Assembly: GCA_938045815.1 (NCBI GenBank) | Contig: CALIBI010000010.1 | Location: forward strand, 1 to 51,051 | Length of the DNA stretch: 51,051 bases | Direction: 5' to 3' | Source: an uncultured Sulfolobales archaeon | GTDB taxonomy: Archaea > Thermoproteota > Thermoprotei_A > Sulfolobales > NBVN01 | Part shown: positions 25,603 through 38,120 of the stretch, in pieces | Numbering within the stretch: the first letter of the stretch is position 1 | Layout: every line of letters begins with the position of its first letter | Notes under the pieces: model-generated | What the model was told of the DNA's origin: nothing | Seen by the model: the letters and a program-made list of their open reading frames with translations, nothing else | The model's database searches: none | Made by a program: the position numbers and the translations under genes

Positions 25603-26109
25603 GTGACAGAGAATGAAGAAAGCAAGCTATTAAGAGTTGTGGGGGTGGAGCCCGTACTGATGAGTGATTTAGAGGAATTTATTGAGATTGCTGCACTACA
25701 CTGCTACCTAGAGAACAACGAGATATTCACACTCTACAACGTACCTCTCGAGATAGCTAGAGCTATAGAGAAGTTAAATAATCCTGTAAGTGAGGAACAA
25801 CTCAACTCACTAAATGACAGTAGAGAATCACTGTATGATGTTCTCTTGCTACTAGCCCCTAAACTCAGAGAACTGAAGAATTCCATCAAGAAAGTAGTTA
25901 TTGATTCGTACGACGCCAATAAGGGGGTCTACAACGCATCAATACTCATGAAAATAGACGGTATTTCGTTAAGAAAGAAAATGATACCGAGTCACGCGAT
26001 ATTTATTTCCCTCTTATTCAACAAACCTATCTACGTGACGAGAGAAGTACTAGAGATATCTAAGATGCTAAACCCGTTAAGTGATGAATTCTTCCGCGAA
26101 GAAGAATAA
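25603..26109 (+). CDS. DUF151/bifunctional-nuclease-like protein inserted in the str operon
   Basis: A 168-residue protein resembling the BFN/DUF151 fold: IFTLYNVPLEIARAIEKL, RESLYDVLLLLAPKLRELKNSIKKVVIDSYDANKGVYNASILMKIDG and the end MIPSHAIFISLLFNKPIYVTREVLEISKML follow the family order, with MIPSHA in place of the usual RPSDA, so it is a divergent member. It lies on the opposite strand between uS12 and uS7, convergent to uS12 (nine bases apart) and divergent from uS7. A TATA-like GTTTATAATC and a roughly 60-base leader with AGGTGGT precede its GTG start. Confidence 0.68.
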   Translation: MTENEESKLLRVVGVEPVLMSDLEEFIEIAALHCYLENNEIFTLYNVPLEIARAIEKLNNPVSEEQLNSLNDSRESLYDVLLLLAPKLRELKNSIKKVVIDSYDANKGVYNASILMKIDGISLRKKMIPSHAIFISLLFNKPIYVTREVLEISKMLNPLSDEFFREEE

Positions 26110-26118
26110 AGAGACTCC

Positions 26119-26562
26119 CTACCTAAGAGGCTTCTGCTTCTTACCTTTAAGTAAAGCGTCCAGCGAGACCCCGTTAACCATTATCACCTTATACCTAACT
26201 CCGGGCAAGTCACCCATAGACTTACCTAAAGTACCACCTATACCAGCAATTATTACCTCATCGTGCTCATCAATAAAAGTAATCCCACCGTCCTGAGGCA
26301 CGAAAGCCGTAACCACCTTACCATTCTTAACTAACTGAACCCTCACACACTTCCTCAAAGCTGAGTTAGGCTGGCGCGACTCTATACCAACCTTCTCTAA
26401 AACTATCCCTCTAGCCATAGGAGCTCCTTCCAGAGGATCGTGCTTCTTCTTTAACTTAAGCATACGTATCCTGAACTCTCTCTGACTCCAACGAAACTTA
26501 AGCCTCTTCAGCCGCAACTTCCTAGCAGAGTAAAGACCTTTGGGCGCTTTACTACCCGGCAC
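26119..26562 (-). CDS. rps12: Ribosomal protein uS12
   Basis: Decoding-centre protein. [60 protein letters not shown] and [13 protein letters not shown] identify it. The ORF track gives 162 residues; the extra N-terminal 15 ([15 protein letters not shown]) are not part of the family. The GTG at 26562 gives a start (VPGSKAPKG) matching the length of crenarchaeal uS12, with GGTGGT close upstream. Confidence 0.95.
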   Translation of the reverse strand: MPGSKAPKGLYSARKLRLKRLKFRWSQREFRIRMLKLKKKHDPLEGAPMARGIVLEKVGIESRQPNSALRKCVRVQLVKNGKVVTAFVPQDGGITFIDEHDEVIIAGIGGTLGKSMGDLPGVRYKVIMVNGVSLDALLKGKKQKPLR

Positions 26563-26629
26563 CCACACACCACCTGATTTAGATAACTGAAGGGTACTTA
26601 TAAGCATTCAGTAAATACTGAGGCCCTCT

Positions 26630-27073
26630 TCAAGAGACTGAGATCAAGTCAATATCGTAGTATCGCTTAAGAATCTTCCTCGCTTTATTGACGTTCTTGC
26701 CGTTCTTCCCTATAGCTATGCCCTTATCCTCTGGTGAGACCCTAATCAACAACACTTTCTTACCATCCTTTAGTTTATTAAGTCTAACACCCATCACCCT
26801 CGCAGGCAAAAACAAATTCTTAACGAAGTCCTCCAACGTATCAGCCCACTCTACGATCTCCACACGCCTACCAAGTATCTTAGCTAACTGCTTCACGTTC
26901 CTGCCCTTAAACCCCACCACAATGCCCGCTGTTCCTGGAGGCACTATGAATATGATGGTGTTGGTTTCCTCATCAACAACGCAATCCTTAGCCGTAACTC
27001 CCGTAATATCCCCTAAAAGAGCTATATACTTTAACTCATCACCTGTTAGCTTCACAGGCAACCTACTGTTCAC
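26630..27073 (-). CDS. nusA: Archaeal NusA-like transcription factor (two KH domains)
   Basis: A 147-residue short NusA made of two KH RNA-binding domains: PGTAGIVVGFKGRNVKQLAKILGRRVEIVEW and KGIAIGKNGKNVNKARKILKRY carry the GxxG loops. It lacks the RNA-polymerase-binding N-terminal domain of bacterial NusA, as normal in archaea. It overlaps the eL30 gene by 11 bases and precedes uS12, the conserved archaeal order. Confidence 0.95.
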   Translation of the reverse strand: MNSRLPVKLTGDELKYIALLGDITGVTAKDCVVDEETNTIIFIVPPGTAGIVVGFKGRNVKQLAKILGRRVEIVEWADTLEDFVKNLFLPARVMGVRLNKLKDGKKVLLIRVSPEDKGIAIGKNGKNVNKARKILKRYYDIDLISVS

Positions 27074-27374
27074 CCACCTCTAAAATATTTGATTCACCAG
27101 GTTCTATAATAGCAATCACCGAAACCGGGAAAGGCTTACCTAGTAGCGCCCCAAGCTCGTAGCTACTGCCAGGATAACGAATCACTTTAACGTTACCTAA
27201 CCTAGCATAATATGTGAAGTCCTCGAGCACGTGCCTAGGGATATTACTAGCTATGATTACACCCACAGCCTTACCTAACTTAACCAACTTAACTGCTCTC
27301 CTAGAACCCAAAACAACTTTCCCGGTTTTGTAGAGTAGCTTTATAGGGTTTTCTAGGGACGCTCCCTGAGACAC
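27063..27374 (-). CDS. rpl30e: Ribosomal protein eL30
   Basis: A 103-residue L7Ae/L30e-fold protein. LYKTGKVVLGSRRAVKLVKLGKAVGVIIASNIPRHVLEDFTYYARLGNVKVIRYPGSSYELGALLGKPFPVSVIAI is a typical archaeal sequence. It lies between rpoA2 (five bases upstream) and nusA (overlapping) in the rpo/str operon. Confidence 0.96.
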   Translation of the reverse strand: MSQGASLENPIKLLYKTGKVVLGSRRAVKLVKLGKAVGVIIASNIPRHVLEDFTYYARLGNVKVIRYPGSSYELGALLGKPFPVSVIAIIEPGESNILEVGEQ

Positions 27375-27379
27375 TCACA

Positions 27380-31488
<4,109 letters not shown>

Positions 31489-31494
31489 GATTAC

Positions 31495-34400
31495 TCACCC
31501 TGAGAACTTATCCTTAAGTATTATTTTGGGGTATATAAGCATGCTCATCATCTCCTGCAATAATAGCTTGAAAGCGTACGAGACCTCAACAGAAACCAAG
31601 TTACCTTCCTCTCCATGCACAGGACACACGTACTTACCTTTATTCCTGTCAAACCATCCTAGCAATCCACACTTCTCACACACGTATATCGTGTACTTAT
31701 CTGAGCTATCTAAAAGCCTCTCCTTAAGTAGTATGGTAGCGCCGTGACCTATTATCGCGTCTCTCTCCATCTCACCGAAACGCAGACCCCCCTCTCTAGC
31801 TCTACCCTCTGTGGGTTGTCTGGTCAGTAGCTGTACAGGGCCTCTAGATCTTGAGTGTAGCTTGTCTGACACCATATGATGTAGTCTCTGGTAATATACA
31901 ACACCTATGAATACAGGTGTTGATATTAACTCGCCTGTCCTCCCATCATACATGGGTTCGGTCCCGTCATGAGGGTAGCCAAACAGTAAGAGTTCTTTCT
32001 TAAGGTCTTCAGGTTTTTCCCCGAAGAAGGGTGTGCCGTCAACTGCTCTGCCTCTAAGCGAGCCTACCTTACCAGCCATGGACTCAATCAACTGACCGAC
32101 AGTCATTCTAGAAGGTAGTGCGTGCGGGTTAATTATTAAGTCTGGAGTTACTCCTTCAAACGTGTAAGGCATGTCATACTGAGGTACTAACAAACCTATC
32201 ACACCCTTCTGCCCGTGCCTAGACGCGAACTTATCACCTATTTCCGGAATTCTTAGATCCCTAACCTTAACTCTTATGAATTTGTTCCCCTCACCATCAA
32301 CAGTTATTACTACGGTGTCCACGATTCCTCTATCACCGTGCCTCAAACTAACTGAGGAGTCTCTTCTAGCCTCACTAACCAACCCAAACTCCTTATACTC
32401 TTCTAGGAATCTTGGGGGTGATGTCTTACCTACAAGAACCTTACCTGAAATTACGTCAACTTCAGGAGGCACCATACCGTCCTCATCCAGAGACTCGTAA
32501 TTTTCTTTTCCTCTATAACCTTTCACCTTAATGTCCGGGATTCCTATCACGTCTCTCTGACCGCCAGGATATTTGAGCTCCTCAGTACTGTAGTCCCTGA
32601 AGAACGTTGATCTAGCAAGCCCCCTCTCAACCGAAGACTTATTCATTATGACGGCGTCCTCCATGTTATAACCAGTGAACGAAAGCACCGCTACAACGAA
32701 GTTCTGTCCTGCAGGTCTAGAATTAAATCCTATCAAGTCTAGGAACCTAGTCTGTACAACCGGTTTCTGAGGATAGTGCAGGAAGTGAGCTCTGCTATCA
32801 AACCTTAGGTGGAAGTTAGCGGCATTCATACCTACTGCTTGTTTAGCCATAGCGGCCTCATACGTGTTACGGGGTGACTGGTTATGGTTAGCGTAAGGAA
32901 TTAAAACAGCAGCTACCCCCAAGATAGACGGTGGGTAAAGCTCTAAATGCGTGTGTTCTGGAGTAACCTCCTCAGGCTCTAAAGCTATCAAAGCATTGTC
33001 TTCTTCCTCGGAATCAAGATACTCCACGACACCCATACTAACCAAATCACTGAACGTGATGTTGCCGGACCTAAGCTTCTCTACCACGTCACTAGCTATT
33101 TTTATCTTACCTTTCTCGACAATGAGTAAAGGTCTCCTAACCCTACCACTATCACAGTTTACGTGCACCTCATTAATGTACTCCGTCCTAACGTAAGATA
33201 CGTTTACCTCGTGATGCAGTTTCCCGGACCTCCTCAATTTTCGCAGACTACTCACTAGCTCGGAAGCGTCTTCCTCCGGGTAGTATCCTATTAGTGTGCC
33301 GTTCAAGAAAACCTTAGCGTAGCTAGTGATCTTCTCCAGCAGCTCCTCATCACCTTTCTTAAGTCTCTCATAAATCTCAAGCAAACTCACCACACCGAGT
33401 TCTTGGAGATAAGGTATGATGGAAGACTCCTCTATTCCGGCCGTGACGTAGGCTGAGAGAGCTAAGTTCTTAACTAAGCCGCAATTAGGTCCTTCAGGAG
33501 TCTCGAATGGGCATATCCTGCCCCACTGTGTTGGGTGTAGGTCCCTTGCCTCGAAGTGTGGCTGACCCCTACTTAAGGGTGCTACAGTCCTCCTTAAATG
33601 ACTTAACATGGAAATCCAGTTAGTTCTGTCAAGTATCTGACTAACACCAGTTCTGTTGCCTACCCAGTTACCAGTAGCTAGAGCGTAGTTGAGTCTCTCC
33701 GTAACTATGTCGGGTCTTGCGAGAGCTTTCAGAGAAAGCTTCCTACCCTTAGTGAGTCTGTACCTCTCTACCTGATACCTCAGGTCCTTCATGTAAGCTT
33801 TGAAAGCCACTCTAAAGAGCTGAGCCATCAAGTCACCGGCTAACCTCAACCTCCTGTTAGCGTAGTGGTCTTTATCATCAGGTTTCCTCCTTCCTATAAC
33901 TAATTCTATTAGCTTGCACGCCATCTGCCCTAGGTAGAGAGCCTTAAGAATCCTAGTATTGGGGGTGTTACCCAGGTGAGGCATGAAGTACATGTCAAGT
34001 ATCTGGAGAACCCTGTTACGCCTAGCTTCAGGGTCTGTAATCCCTATAGTAACTCTTGAGGCTAGGTAGTCTAACGCCTCAATCTGTGTCTTAATCTCCC
34101 TAGCCGCGTAGAGAGATGGAATCAACTCCTTCTGTATTTCTGGGTCCGGAGAAACAGCTAAAGCTATCTCCATATCTGTTTCTAGGCCTAACGCCCTCAT
34201 CATAATAACGAAAGGAACTTTTTGAGGTATTGATGGGAAGTTAATCGTGAGTGTTCCGTCTTTTAAGCGGTCAAGTATTATCGGGACTCTATACCCGGCT
34301 GAAGCGGAGATCACCTTAGCCGTGTGAGTTATTGATGAAGCCTCCCTACCGTAATCAACTAATACCCTATTAGGAGCCAGATCTTCCTGACCAACTATGA

Positions 34401-34896
34401 CTTTCTCAGAACCGTTTATTATGAAGTAACCACCAGGGTCTCTCCAATCTTCCTCATACTTAATAAGTTCCTCTTTACTGAGCTTGCTCGTAGGATCTAA
34501 GACAGACCTAATCATTACTGGCATGAACCCTAAAGGAACATTATCCTCAACGTAATCAAACCCGTCCTCATGTATAGCTATCTTCAGATACATTGGTGCG
34601 CTGTAGGTTAGGTTGCGGATCCTAGCTACGGTTGGGTTAAGGTTCTCTAAACCTCTTATAACAGCACCTTCTATCTCCCTGATTTCAGGCTCGCCTATCT
34701 TGACATCGAGAACTTCCAGATATATCTTCTGGTGCGCTATCTCTACCCTCCCTAATTCCTTAACTATCTTTTTAATTCCTGAAGTTACGAACGTGTTGTA
34801 TGAGTCTAGATGTTGTTTTACGAGGCCTTTCTCCTTCAGGAAAGACTCTATGAGTGACCAACGAACTTCCTTATCTAGCTTGACAGGATCACCCAG
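31495..34896 (-). CDS. rpoB: RNA polymerase subunit B, with a probable CTG start codon
   Basis: Second-largest subunit. The ORF track begins at an internal ATG (34593) and lacks about 100 N-terminal residues, but the same frame stays open upstream and encodes a normal RpoB N-terminus (EVRWSLIESFLKEKGLVKQHLDSYN ... RIRNLTYSAP). It stays open to the rpoH stop (34903-34905) and contains no ATG, GTG or TTG. CTG at 34894-34896, seven to ten bases behind GGTGAGGGG, gives 1,133 residues, the normal crenarchaeal length. GDKFASRHGQKGVIG and the zinc motif CEKCG...CPVHG are intact. An alternative is a sequencing error at the start. Confidence 0.93.
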   Translation of the reverse strand: MGDPVKLDKEVRWSLIESFLKEKGLVKQHLDSYNTFVTSGIKKIVKELGRVEIAHQKIYLEVLDVKIGEPEIREIEGAVIRGLENLNPTVARIRNLTYSAPMYLKIAIHEDGFDYVEDNVPLGFMPVMIRSVLDPTSKLSKEELIKYEEDWRDPGGYFIINGSEKVIVGQEDLAPNRVLVDYGREASSITHTAKVISASAGYRVPIILDRLKDGTLTINFPSIPQKVPFVIMMRALGLETDMEIALAVSPDPEIQKELIPSLYAAREIKTQIEALDYLASRVTIGITDPEARRNRVLQILDMYFMPHLGNTPNTRILKALYLGQMACKLIELVIGRRKPDDKDHYANRRLRLAGDLMAQLFRVAFKAYMKDLRYQVERYRLTKGRKLSLKALARPDIVTERLNYALATGNWVGNRTGVSQILDRTNWISMLSHLRRTVAPLSRGQPHFEARDLHPTQWGRICPFETPEGPNCGLVKNLALSAYVTAGIEESSIIPYLQELGVVSLLEIYERLKKGDEELLEKITSYAKVFLNGTLIGYYPEEDASELVSSLRKLRRSGKLHHEVNVSYVRTEYINEVHVNCDSGRVRRPLLIVEKGKIKIASDVVEKLRSGNITFSDLVSMGVVEYLDSEEEDNALIALEPEEVTPEHTHLELYPPSILGVAAVLIPYANHNQSPRNTYEAAMAKQAVGMNAANFHLRFDSRAHFLHYPQKPVVQTRFLDLIGFNSRPAGQNFVVAVLSFTGYNMEDAVIMNKSSVERGLARSTFFRDYSTEELKYPGGQRDVIGIPDIKVKGYRGKENYESLDEDGMVPPEVDVISGKVLVGKTSPPRFLEEYKEFGLVSEARRDSSVSLRHGDRGIVDTVVITVDGEGNKFIRVKVRDLRIPEIGDKFASRHGQKGVIGLLVPQYDMPYTFEGVTPDLIINPHALPSRMTVGQLIESMAGKVGSLRGRAVDGTPFFGEKPEDLKKELLLFGYPHDGTEPMYDGRTGELISTPVFIGVVYYQRLHHMVSDKLHSRSRGPVQLLTRQPTEGRAREGGLRFGEMERDAIIGHGATILLKERLLDSSDKYTIYVCEKCGLLGWFDRNKGKYVCPVHGEEGNLVSVEVSYAFKLLLQEMMSMLIYPKIILKDKFSG

Positions 34897-34902
34897 ATCC
34901 CC

Positions 34903-35151
34903 TCACCCCGCTATAACGAATCTGTAAACTATTATCTTGCCTGCCGTAGGGGATTTCCGAGTTATTCTAACTATATCACCAGGTTTAGCGCCTATAGCTC
35001 TAGCGACAGGGTCTGACGCTCTAATGTATGGTAGCTGTTCAGGTCTCACACCAAGAGACTTCAAAACTTTAATAGCTTCTTCAGGACTCAAAACTTCGTG
35101 CTCAGGAACTAACTCATGTTCTAATATCCTAAACTTGGGTTTCTCACTCAT
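34903..35151 (-). CDS. rpoH: RNA polymerase subunit H (Rpb5-like)
   Basis: An 82-residue subunit corresponding to the C-terminal domain of eukaryotic Rpb5: [61 protein letters not shown]. The ORF track starts 16 codons earlier (35199), but ATG 35151 gives the family start MSEKPKF and has GGTGGG before it. It is the first gene of the rpo operon; TTAAAATG-type AT-rich sequence at about 35200 is the likely TATA region. Its TGA lies in the same frame as, and six bases before, the proposed rpoB CTG. Confidence 0.95.
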   Translation of the reverse strand: MSEKPKFRILEHELVPEHEVLSPEEAIKVLKSLGVRPEQLPYIRASDPVARAIGAKPGDIVRITRKSPTAGKIIVYRFVIAG

Positions 35152-35264
35152 TCCATACCCACCCATCATTTCGCTAATCAAGAAAACCAGAACACACATT
35201 TTAAGCTTTTAACCTCGACCAAATCAATAAGATTTTAAAGGAGTTAATAAGTATAAATGTGTGG

Positions 35265-35344
<80 letters not shown>

Positions 35345-35912
35345 CAAAACGTAAGACACCTTACTAATTATTTGAACTAATAACTCATTTACTAAACTAT
35401 TAACTATCTAGAGAAACAACGATTACTCTATTAGCATTTACTTATTAGAGTATCAATTACTTTCCTAGGTTCAGGTCTTTCTAGTAGTGGTGGGAGATCC
35501 CTGAGACTTATGTTACACACACACTAGTATCTACTCCTGACACGCTATTAATACACACGTATTTCTTGATTACTCAAGTTAATCATTGTTTTAGGTTCTC
35601 CTGAAGACCAATTACTAAAAACTACGTTTTAAAGGATGTTTCTAGAGCTTTATATCTTAGTATGTGTTTTCACACATTAACAAGAGAGCCCCATAGTTGG
35701 TAGTGAGTATTGATTCTCAGTGTTGCTAGGGAAATACTAGAATCTCATGTGTGGTAGGTAGTGCTGAGAAGACCAAGAATAAGCAAGACTAGAACATAAC
35801 TCACTACAACGCACTCACTGATGACGAAATAAGGGCTGTTGAGGACCTAGCTAGCTTTCAGTTATAAGAATAAAATAAAATCTATGAGATAATGTCTTTC
35901 TAGTGATTTAGG
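35345..35912. other. 570-base region without a supported gene
   Basis: AT-rich. Near the right end a short frame reads NITHYNALTDDEIRAVEDLASFQL and stops at about 35866, preceded by an in-frame TAG; it may be a coding relic but is too short to name. Otherwise nothing recognised. Confidence 0.4.
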
Positions 35913-36587
35913 TTGAGGTGGTATGTGAATAAGAAGATTCGTGAGTTGGTTGTTAGAGCAGATTCTGTAGTTGTTCTTTCTTCTGTTAGGAGGGTTTATA
36001 AGAATGTTGAGCTCTCACGTATTTTAGGTGTTAGTGAAGCAACTTTAAGTAAGTATTACCACGGCATAACTATTCCAGCTTACTCTATGGCTGAGCAATT
36101 ACTCAAGAATTTCCTTGACGAGGAATTCGCTAGGAAGTATGTTGGTAGATTCATGAATATGGTTGGCTGGGACTTGAGGAAAGCTTGCGTAGATCCGTAC
36201 TTCATTAACTACGTGACTACATACTTCAAGTACAAACTAATTGATAAGTTGTCTGGTTTCTTCATAGACAAATTCATCGCACTACCTGATTACTCACTAA
36301 GCATAGCCTCACACCTCTCAACATCTTTTGACACCCCTCTAGTAATAACTACCGAAGAAGACATGATAATAGGGTTAGAAACCAAAAGCAGACCTCCAGC
36401 ACTACTGCGGAGAGGGGATTACGTGAGTTCTGTACACGCAATACTTAACAAAGAAATAGCAGAGTATTTCAGATACCTAGCAGACACACACAACCTAAAA
36501 TACGTAGCAGCACTAACTGTAGTCTTAATGGATGAAAAGAAAGTATCAGAAATTCTCAAGACCACAATACTTAACTTAATACCTTAA
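35913..36587 (+). CDS. HTH protein with a degenerate phosphoribosyltransferase-like domain
   Basis: A 224-residue protein. Its N-terminal part (YKNVELSRILGVSEATLSKYYHGITIPAYSMAEQLLKNFL) is a Cro-type HTH. The rest resembles the archaeal HTH-PRTase regulators of the GfcR/PyrE-like type: ALPDYSLSIASHLSTSFDTPLVITTEED matches the strand-helix-strand core, but the acidic PRPP-binding loop (usual 'vDDvltTG') is not visible; VVLMDEKKVSEIL stands there. It is therefore probably a ligand-sensing regulator without enzyme activity. Start is TTG 35913 or GTG 35925, both next to GAGGTGG. It neighbours a decayed transporter gene. Confidence 0.65.
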   Translation: MRWYVNKKIRELVVRADSVVVLSSVRRVYKNVELSRILGVSEATLSKYYHGITIPAYSMAEQLLKNFLDEEFARKYVGRFMNMVGWDLRKACVDPYFINYVTTYFKYKLIDKLSGFFIDKFIALPDYSLSIASHLSTSFDTPLVITTEEDMIIGLETKSRPPALLRRGDYVSSVHAILNKEIAEYFRYLADTHNLKYVAALTVVLMDEKKVSEILKTTILNLIP

Positions 36588-36747
36588 GTAAGCAGTAGCA
36601 GTACTCACGAATTCGTTAGTGACTACAGAACCTGACAACACAGAACCTCGCACCCTAAATAAGATAAAACAGTACTCAAATACATCAAAACGTATATTGA
36701 ACCAACATAAGAGCTGACTCATCCATAAAGAATGAGGAATCTTGACG

Positions 36748-36801
36748 TCATAGCGTGGGTTTCTCATCACGTTTTCAGCGCTTATAGACCTAAATCATCA
36801 A
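36748..36801 (-). ncRNA. Candidate box C/D sRNA (minus strand)
   Basis: On the minus strand: C-like TTGATGA, 16-nt interval, D' CTGA, 4-nt spacer AAAC, perfect C' GTGATGA, 12-nt guide GAAACCCACGCT, and ATGA in place of the final CTGA. Order and most spacings fit, but the D box is off by one base and the first interval is long. Confidence 0.4.
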
Positions 36802-36936
36802 GTATGTTTTATCATACAGATCTAATAAACCTTGATCAAAACCAAAACAGTAACGAAAGCGGGTCAGTACCCTGCACTTAGAGTATTGGGGGTAAGAACA
36901 CATAAATGTAGCGGCTAGAGGTAATCTAAACTCGTC

Positions 36937-37770
36937 AATCCCTACCAGAACTATCAGTATAGGAACCCACACTACGGAATCTCACGTTAATTTCTGTAAT
37001 CTCATCAACCCACTCAAGCTTATTAAGTGATTTCAAAGCTATCTCGCTGTCTATGCCTAACTCAGCAGAGCTTGCCTGAATAACTAAACCCTCGTTACTC
37101 TTAACTATCTTGAGAGCCTCCCTAGTTATATCTATAAGCTTCCTAACCACCTCAGGTCTGCTTTTTAGTAATTCATCACGGACTATCAAGTAGCTGCCAG
37201 ACATTCCAGGCCAAACGTCCTGAGCTCTTAACAGAATTTTCATACCTCTAGCATCAGCAACATAGACAATATCGCGTTCAGGTCACCGACAGGCTTCACA
37301 TTAAACCTAACACCGTAAAGATCCTGAATCTTAATCAAGAGTAAGTTAGTTGGGTTTTGAAGTCCTGTCGAGTATACATTGACATTACTTAAGTCAGAAA
37401 TACTTGAAACCCTATCAGGATTAACTACCAACGCGTAACCATAATTATGTATCTTCGCAACTATCTTGACTCCCACACCCTTATCTATCAGGTTTAGTAT
37501 AGGTCCTAGACAAGCCCAACCAGCATCAACCCCCCGGCTATAGCAGCTGCTAAATCAGCACCTGTCCTAAACTTAAACAACGTAGTAATGTTGAGACCGT
37601 GCTTCTTAAAAGATCAGCATGTAGCGCTACCCACATAGGCGTTGCGTGCGTGTTGAACTCAACACCTAAACGATATTCTCGTAATGAGTCGCGGGATTCA
37701 CTGAGTACACAACCCAGTAAATCAATATTAACGAAACCAAAACCACACCACTAATAACTAGCGGGGGTTC
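36937..37770 (-). pseudogene. Decayed ABC-transporter substrate-binding protein (NMT1/TauA/SsuA-like)
   Basis: Four or more frame changes break one recognisable protein. In order on the minus strand: an N-terminal hydrophobic anchor VVLVSLILIYWVVYSVNP; LGVEFNTHATPMWVALHADLL; KHGLNITTLFKFRTGADLAAAIAGG; VDAGWACLGPILNLIDKGVGVKIVAKIHNYGYALVVNPDRVSSISDL (part of ORF 37240-37476); and WPGMSGSYLIVRDELLKSRPEVVRKLIDITREALK (ORF 36935-37243). The TGADLAAAIAGGVDAGW and YLIVRDELLKSRPEVV pieces are typical of periplasmic sulfonate/nitrate/thiamine-precursor-type binding proteins. No permease or ATPase lies beside it. The two ORFs in the track are its fragments, not genes. Confidence 0.85.
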
Positions 37771-37794
37771 TAATTCCCGTCACGATACCACCGT

Positions 37795-37845
37795 AAATCA
37801 TTTAATTTAATGATTTAAAATCATTAAGTATTAAACGTAAATCAT
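37795..37845. promoter_or_regulatory. Cluster of four AAATCAT(T) half-sites forming overlapping palindromes
   Basis: AAATCATT (37795), AATGATTT (37809), AAATCATT (37818) and AAATCAT (37839) alternate in orientation. The middle pair forms the 21-bp perfect palindrome TTAATGATTTAAAATCATTAA (37807-37827). It lies just upstream of the decayed binding-protein gene and looks like its former operator/TATA region. Confidence 0.5.
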
Positions 37846-37916
37846 CTTATTTACAGTCAAAAACTAATCCCCAGAGGCAGAAGTAAATTTAAGTTCACTA
37901 AAAATAAGTATCTTAG

Positions 37917-37965
37917 ATGATGTCTGCCTCCGGCACTGAAAGTTGATGAAAAGGCATTTGTCTGA
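37917..37965 (+). ncRNA. Box C/D guide sRNA
   Basis: Read directly: C-like ATGATGT, 12-nt guide CTGCCTCCGGCA, D' CTGA, 3-nt spacer AAG, C' TTGATGA, 12-nt guide AAAGGCATTTGT, D CTGA. Both guide intervals are exactly 12 nt, the archaeal norm. AAAAATAAGTA just upstream could be its TATA box. GAGGCAGA at 37874 is complementary to part of the first guide, perhaps by chance. Targets were not determined. Confidence 0.65.
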
Positions 37966-38034
37966 CGAAGTAACTTCTCGAAACCTTACTGACGAATCCT
38001 CAATTTTAAAATATTCCTAGAAAACAGAGTATTA

Positions 38035-38097
38035 GGAGCTGTGAGGTTGACGACGGGCGGACTGAAAAGATGAAGAGCCATTGCAGCTCTGAGCTCC
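38035..38097 (+). ncRNA. Candidate box C/D sRNA with a terminal stem
   Basis: Terminal arms GGAGCT (38035) and AGCTCC (38092) are perfect complements. Inside are C-like GTGAGGT, D' CTGA (38062), C'-like AAGATGA (38067) and D CTGA (38089), with 14- and 15-nt guide intervals. TTTTAAAATATT about 22 bases upstream fits a TATA box. The C box deviates at two positions and the D'-C' spacer is only 1 nt, so it is less certain than the other two. Confidence 0.45.
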
Positions 38098-38120
38098 GCA
38101 AATATTATCCAGGATTAATT

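Noticed and set aside
34613-34927. Plus-strand ORF of 104 codons opposite the start of rpoB
   Set aside because: It is the shadow of the true RpoB N-terminus, which is clearly coding on the minus strand.
35780-35866. Short frame NITHYNALTDDEIRAVEDLASFQL as a gene
   Set aside because: Only 23 codons between stops, no start or homology I recognise; at most a relic.
36576-36770. Minus-strand ORF of 64 codons
   Set aside because: No recognisable protein, no promoter, and it overlaps the end of the HTH gene.
36790-36972. Minus-strand ORF of 60 codons next to the decayed binding protein
   Set aside because: No family features and it overlaps the C/D sRNA candidate edge; it looks like open frame by chance.
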